This document shows positions 60,086 through 64,000 of a stretch of DNA of 64,000 nucleotides, one piece after another. Source of the DNA: Ehretia macrophylla (Eukaryota; Streptophyta; Magnoliopsida; Boraginales; Ehretiaceae). Numbering within the stretch: the first letter of the stretch is position 1; every line of letters begins with the position of its first letter. Under the pieces are notes generated by a model that saw only the letters and a program-made list of their open reading frames with translations, did not search any database and had not been told where the DNA came from. The position numbers were made by a program, and so were the translations under genes. The DNA lies in the NCBI GenBank assembly GCA_037974665.1, contig CM075767.1, positions 7,341,501-7,405,500 of the forward strand. Reading direction: 5' to 3'.

Positions 60086-61050
60086 ATGCAAGAAGAATAT
60101 ATTGCCCTACAACAACAACAAACATGGGAGTCGATTCCTCTCCTATCAAACAGGCAACCAATAGGGTGTAAATGGGTATACAAGATAAAACAACAAGCAG
60201 ATGGAACAATTGCAAGATATAAGGCTAGGTTGGTTATTAAGGGATACTTACAAGAACAAGCCATAGATTATACATAAACCTTTAGCCCAATGGTGAAATC
60301 ACAAACCATTAGGGTGGTTGTTAGTCTAGCCTTGCACAATCATTGGACACTTAAGCAACTTGATGTGTCCAATGTTTTCCTCCATGGACATTTAGAGGAG
60401 ACAGTTTATATGCAACCACCTGGGTTCATTGATGAATCCAAGCCTGACTATGTTTAAAAGTTGAAAAAGTCCATCTATGGACTTAAGCAAACCCCTAGGG
60501 CATGGTATCACAAGATAACATCATTTCTACTGCAGCAAGGCTTCACTATGAGTTCAACAGATAGCTCACTCTTTATTTAGAAAACAGCAACACATCTTCT
60601 GTTCATCCTCATCTATGTAGATGACATTATTGTCACTGGTTCTTCTTCTCAAGCTATCCAAACACTCATCACATCTATGAGCACTGCCTTTGCAATGAAA
60701 GATTTAGGGCCCTTAACCTATTTTTTGGGTATAGAGGTTCACAGAACATCCACGGGATTACTGCTACATCAGACAAAGTATGCCATTGATCTATTGAAGA
60801 AGGCAGGCTTAACTGATTGCAACTTTGCAGTTACACCTGCTGTTGCTAAGTACACCAAGGCTGATTCAACACCCTATTCTAATCCCACACGGTACAGAAG
60901 CCTTACAGGGGACTTGCAGTATCTAACAATGACAAGGCCTGACATTCAGTATGCAGTAAATGCCCTGTGTGAACATATGCACTCTCCTACAATTGCAGAT
61001 TATGCTGCACTAAAAAGAACACTAAGATATATCAAGGGCACAATTCAGCA
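60086..61050 (+). pseudogene. Copia reverse transcriptase, three stops
   Basis: Motifs in order: [64 protein letters not shown], the catalytic YVDDI (60614-60628), FLGIEVHR and RPDIQYAVN. In-frame stops at 60275-60277, 60455-60457 and 60578-60580. The domain is otherwise nearly full length, so it decayed by point mutation. Confidence 0.9.
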
Positions 61051-61064
61051 AGGCCTTAGGACCC

Positions 61065-61541
61065 TTGTATATATATGCCTTTGCAGATTCAGACCGGGCT
61101 TTAGACCCAACTGATAGAAAATCAACTTCAGGATATGCTGTGTATTTGGGTCCTAATCTCATATCATGGACTTCCAAGAAGCAGCCTACTATATCTAGGT
61201 CCTCTACTGAGGCAGAATACAGAGCTATGGCTCATGCCTCTGCAGAAATCAAGTGGCTTACCTATTTACTCAAGGATCTGGAAGTTCCCTGCCTCACTCC
61301 AGTTCTACACTGTGACAACTTATCAGCCATGGCACTGGCCACTAATCCTATCTTTCATGCTAAGACAAAACATATTGAAATTGATTACCATTTCGTTAGG
61401 GAACAGGTGGTGGCCAAGCTACTGAAACTATCCCACATTCCAATCTCAGAACAAGTAACAGGTCTCTTTACAAAAGCACTATCTAAGGACAAGTTCACCT
61501 ATCTCAAGGCCAAGCTGCCCCTTCTTTCCAAGAAGGATTAG
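61065..61541 (+). pseudogene. Copia RNase H
   Basis: FADSDRALDPTDRKSTSGYA, SRSSTEAEYRAMAHASAEIK, CDNLSAMALATNPIFHAKTK and IEIDYHFVREQV are present, giving the copia RNase H acidic residues (D, E, D). The 158-codon ORF is intact but sits one frameshift away from the reverse transcriptase. It ends KLPLLSKKD, twelve bases before the polypurine tract. Confidence 0.88.
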
Positions 61542-61553
61542 CTTGATGGGGGC

Positions 61554-61799
61554 TGATATGATAGTTTAGATAAACTCAGTTAGAAGCTATGTATGTGTAC
61601 GTGCTATAGATCCTAAGGCAGTAGAAAATCTGCCAATTGTACAATAGCTGGCAGAGTTGGTTATAACTATTAGAAAGCTTCTAGAAGAAGCATAGTCAAT
61701 AGCTAACTCAGTTGTAACTATAAATAGATAGCAAGCATGTACAATCATTATTCAATTAATGAAGTCAGATACTTTTCCTCTCATCTCTGTTTTCTCTCA
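61554..61799 (+). repeat. 3' LTR of the copia element
   Basis: Starts TGATATGATAGTTTAGATAA and ends TGTTTTCTCTCA. The longer terminal part shows the original LTR end. Confidence 0.8.
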
Positions 61800-61804
61800 C
61801 CTGC

Positions 61805-62101
61805 CATGTTCATGATTCATGTTGGCATTGAGGTTGAAGTTGGTAAGGCTATCGCTAATGTCCTGGAGTTCATGTGTAACCTTCTTCTTTTGCACCTCTA
61901 ATGCTGCCCAAGAACCTCCATCCCTCGATCACCGTCGACGGGTTGGACGCCGCCATCTCTACCGTGTGGACCACCACTAGCAGCATTGTGGTTGCCGCTA
62001 TTGACCCTCCTTGGTTGTGTTCGGATTTTGCATGCTGATCTTGGAGAATTGTAATAGTGATAATAACACTTCCTAGGATTTTAACCTTGGCTCTGGTACC
62101 A
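61805..62101 (-). other. Gypsy element 5' interior
   Basis: Minus strand: the primer-binding-type site (TGGTACCAGAGCC) next to the LTR, then an ATG at about 62034 followed by MQNPNTTKEGQ and an early stop; likely the start of a decayed gag. Continues after the copia element at 56602. Confidence 0.55.
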
Positions 62102-62103
62102 AC

Positions 62104-62491
62104 TGATGCAGTGTAGAAGCAAAGCTAGATACGTTCTAGGAAACGTTTCGTTGTGAGGAAACATATCAAACTAAGAAGAACTCTAGAGTGCTAGAGGAAA
62201 AGAACAATCTCTGAAGAAAATAAATTGAAAGGTGTACTAAATAGGCTACAAAGCTACTTATTTATACTAGCTAGTCTAGTCATAATCTAGCTAGGATAAG
62301 ATAATCCTAATCTATATAAGATAAAGTAATCCTAATCTATATAGGATAAGGTAGTTCTAACCAAGGTATAAGACAAGGTAAAGTAGTCAAAATCAATCTG
62401 AAATAAGGTAAGAGTCCTGATTTATTTGATCTTCCACTTGTTTTTGACTTGATAACTCTTCCTAAATTTTCTCTCATCTTCTTCCGCATCA
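62104..62491 (-). repeat. 5' LTR of the gypsy element, complete
   Basis: Ends TGATGCAG and CGCATCA, 388 bp, immediately followed by ACTTC, matching ACTTA at the other end of the element. Confidence 0.8.
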
Positions 62492-62496
62492 ACTTC

Positions 62497-63251
62497 CTAA
62501 TTCTCCAAAGACATTTAAAAACTGACCAGAAACATATTAACTAAGTTAAACACTTGTTAATTCACCAAAGATATGCTTGTGTAGATAGAAATTTTTTTCT
62601 TTTCTACAATTGAACCCACAATCTTCACCTTTTGGCTTCCAAATCCTAAAACTCATGCTTAGCATACATCAAATAAATGACTCGTATAAGAACATCACTA
62701 CAACCATGAAGATGGAGAGCATCTGCGTTTCTATTAGACCTTTGTTCTTTATGATTGAATTTTATAACTACTTTCACAACTTTAGCATGCGGACTTGGCT
62801 AAATTGCGGTATTTGCTTTTTATTTTTCTTCTTTTCTTTCTCTTGGGGTTTGCATATGTCCAATCTGCCACTGGTTCTGGTGCAATCTGACTAAGATACA
62901 TTAGGAAGCTGGTAGTGGCAAAGTCCTGGCCATTTTTGGCTTGTAAACTTGAGTTGGCTCAGTGATGGCCTTGCTTTTTATGGAGCAAGATATTTTGAAG
63001 TTACTGGCCGATCTACTATTCCATGAATGATATCTTGTGGTTTTAGCAACAAACCTGAGTTGGCTCTCTTTATGGAGCAAGATATCTTGAAGTTACCGAT
63101 CGATTTGCTATTCCATGAATGATATCTTATGGTTATAGCAACAATTTGAAACCATAACTGTAGTGAAGGAACTCTTTTGTTTCAGTATCACCCGTCATTT
63201 GGATGTTTGCAACGAGTAGAACTCACAGATGTAACATTTTCTCCTTGCACG
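62497..63251. other. Non-coding, with a 100-bp tandem duplication
   Basis: A segment with TTGAGTTGGCTC, TTATGGAGCAAGATATTTTG and TTCCATGAATGATATCTTGTGG (62948-63048) is repeated at 63052-63147 with about ten differences. No gene recognised. It is the right flank of the nest and would be intron if the CHR28-like gene continues beyond the window. Confidence 0.6.
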
Positions 63252-64000
63252 TGTCACACCCTAACCCAGACTATAGAGGTTAGACTAGGGTGTGATCTAA
63301 ACATTCAAGTCTATCTTGTACTTAACTGTTCATGAAAGTTTAACACTTAACGTTTTAGCCTAAACTCCATAATTTTCCGGAAAACCGGCAGCATAACGGC
63401 TGTAATTGGGCTCTTTAGTTTGGCTTAGTTCTCTAAACGCCTCAAATTTCATTTCCAACTAAGATTACTTTTTACCATCAATTGAAACGCTTACTAGTTA
63501 TCTCAATGTCTCGTTTGATTAATAACCTAGCATGATACTATGTCTCGTTTGTTTGTTAATCCTCGTTACAGAAGTACCTGTTGATCTTGACTTAACAATG
63601 AATACCTGCTTAAGATTGGATAGGTTCATTTTACTTAGTCCTTACCTGATGCCTCATAATCCTATGATAGATACTAGTCAATGACGATAGCAAAACGACC
63701 ATAGTAGTGTCTATCTAGTTATTATCAGTACAAGCCAAAATTAGACCCCAAATTACAACGGGGGTCTTTTACATTACAAACATCAAGCAACATAAAAAAA
63801 AATAGTTTTCAAGCAGCATAGTGTTCACGAATGGCCATAATTAAGCAAAGTACATAGGACAGACAATCATTCCAAGGAATCATCGTTAGGCACGTCGTCC
63901 TCGGGTATCTGCTCTTGGTTTTCTTCACCTGAGATGATAAAAGAGGGTGAGTCCTTATGAACTCAACGAGGGGAACGAGAAATAGGTTTTGAAACTCATT
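63252..64000. mobile_element. LTR-like end running off the window
   Basis: Begins TGTCACACCCTAACCC, a common start for long plant gypsy LTRs. CACACCCTAACCCAG (63256-63270) is followed by a near-complementary GGTTAGACTAGGGTGTG (63278-63294), a hairpin at the terminus. No right end or target duplication is in the window. Confidence 0.45.

Larger units (their letters stand above)
56603..61799 (+). mobile_element. Ty1/copia element nested in the gypsy element
   Basis: LTRs: 56603-56837 (235 bp) and 61554-61799 (246 bp); the 5' one lacks a 10-11-bp segment present in the 3' one. The ends are TGATATGATAG...CTCA. The primer-binding site follows at 56838 as TGGTAGTATCAAGAGC, a 3-bp-expanded version of TGGTATCAGAGC. 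A polypurine tract GATGGGGGC ends at 61553. Target duplications are GCTGC (56598-56602) and CCTGC (61800-61804), 4 of 5 matching. About 15 mismatches are counted by hand over 233 aligned LTR bases, mostly transitions. The interior holds a gag start, integrase, reverse transcriptase and RNase H fragments, with most of gag and protease deleted between about 57200 and 57280. Split by an RTE LINE and by a non-autonomous LTR element. Confidence 0.88.
55037..62491 (-). mobile_element. Ty3/gypsy-type element split by nested insertions
   Basis: Outermost element of a nest. The 5' LTR (minus strand) is complete at 62104-62491 with ends TGATGCAG...CGCATCA. The 3' LTR is partial (55037-55291). The primer-binding site lies at about 62089-62101 (reverse complement GGCTCTGGTACCA). 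Target duplications are ACTTA (55032-55036) and ACTTC (62492-62496), 4 of 5 matching. The interior outside the copia element runs 61805-62101 and 55292-56597. It holds a gag start region and the protease region, but reverse transcriptase and integrase are missing. The copia element (56603-61799) is inserted between these parts. Assigned to gypsy from the protease-region sequence. Confidence 0.8.

Noticed and set aside
1..64000. CRISPR arrays, operons, riboswitches, phage or integron structures
   Set aside because: None seen; the sequence is nuclear plant DNA with introns and plant repeats.

Overview
The window is AT-rich nuclear DNA of a flowering plant, very probably a eudicot and perhaps an asterid. 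The evidence is a spliced mTERF gene, an intronless plant-type (nepenthesin-like) aspartic protease, a nuclear-type tRNA-Cys, and plant repeats on both strands: Ty1/copia and Ty3/gypsy LTR elements, RTE and L1 LINEs, tRNA-derived and Au-type SINEs, Tourist- and Mutator-like MITEs, and CACTA-like ends. No CRISPR array, operon or bacterial gene structure is present. The species cannot be named from the sequence.

Layout. 1-10 kb is repeat territory: a 4.15-kb solo LTR with a perfect target duplication, a SINE, a GC-rich island that may be organellar, a second probable solo LTR, and a CACTA-like satellite-rich block. 10-24 kb is gene-free DNA with small MITE, SINE and LINE insertions. 24.0-25.5 kb carries the clearest gene, an intact 500-residue aspartic protease resembling ASPG2. 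26.9-32.5 kb is one complete minus-strand copia derivative with similar LTRs and a wrecked interior. A Mutator-like MITE follows directly. 35.3-36.9 kb (minus) holds three exons of a chloroplast-type mTERF gene (mTERF5/MDA1-like); its transit-peptide exon was not found. 39-44 kb holds duplicated Au SINEs, four Tourist-like MITE copies, an L1 tail and the tRNA-Cys gene.

47-50 kb has a possible first exon, a minisatellite whose unit matches the 3' end of Au SINEs, and exons for the N-terminal region of a CHR28-like SNF2 helicase. The helicase domain itself is not in the window. From 52.5 kb onward the DNA is almost all retrotransposon: a short non-autonomous LTR element sits inside a coding-like ORF. 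A gypsy element (55.0-62.5 kb) is split by a copia element (56.6-61.8 kb), which is itself split by an RTE LINE and a 1-kb non-autonomous copia-like element. A further LTR begins at 63.25 kb and runs off the end.

The genes show no functional link to each other. The main content is insertion history, which can be ordered because most junctions keep their target-site duplications. I found no convincing new gene system. The most unusual items are the SINE-tail minisatellite, the non-autonomous copia derivative with its repeat-coding interior, and the helicase gene whose remaining part lies beyond a 10-kb retrotransposon nest or is gone.
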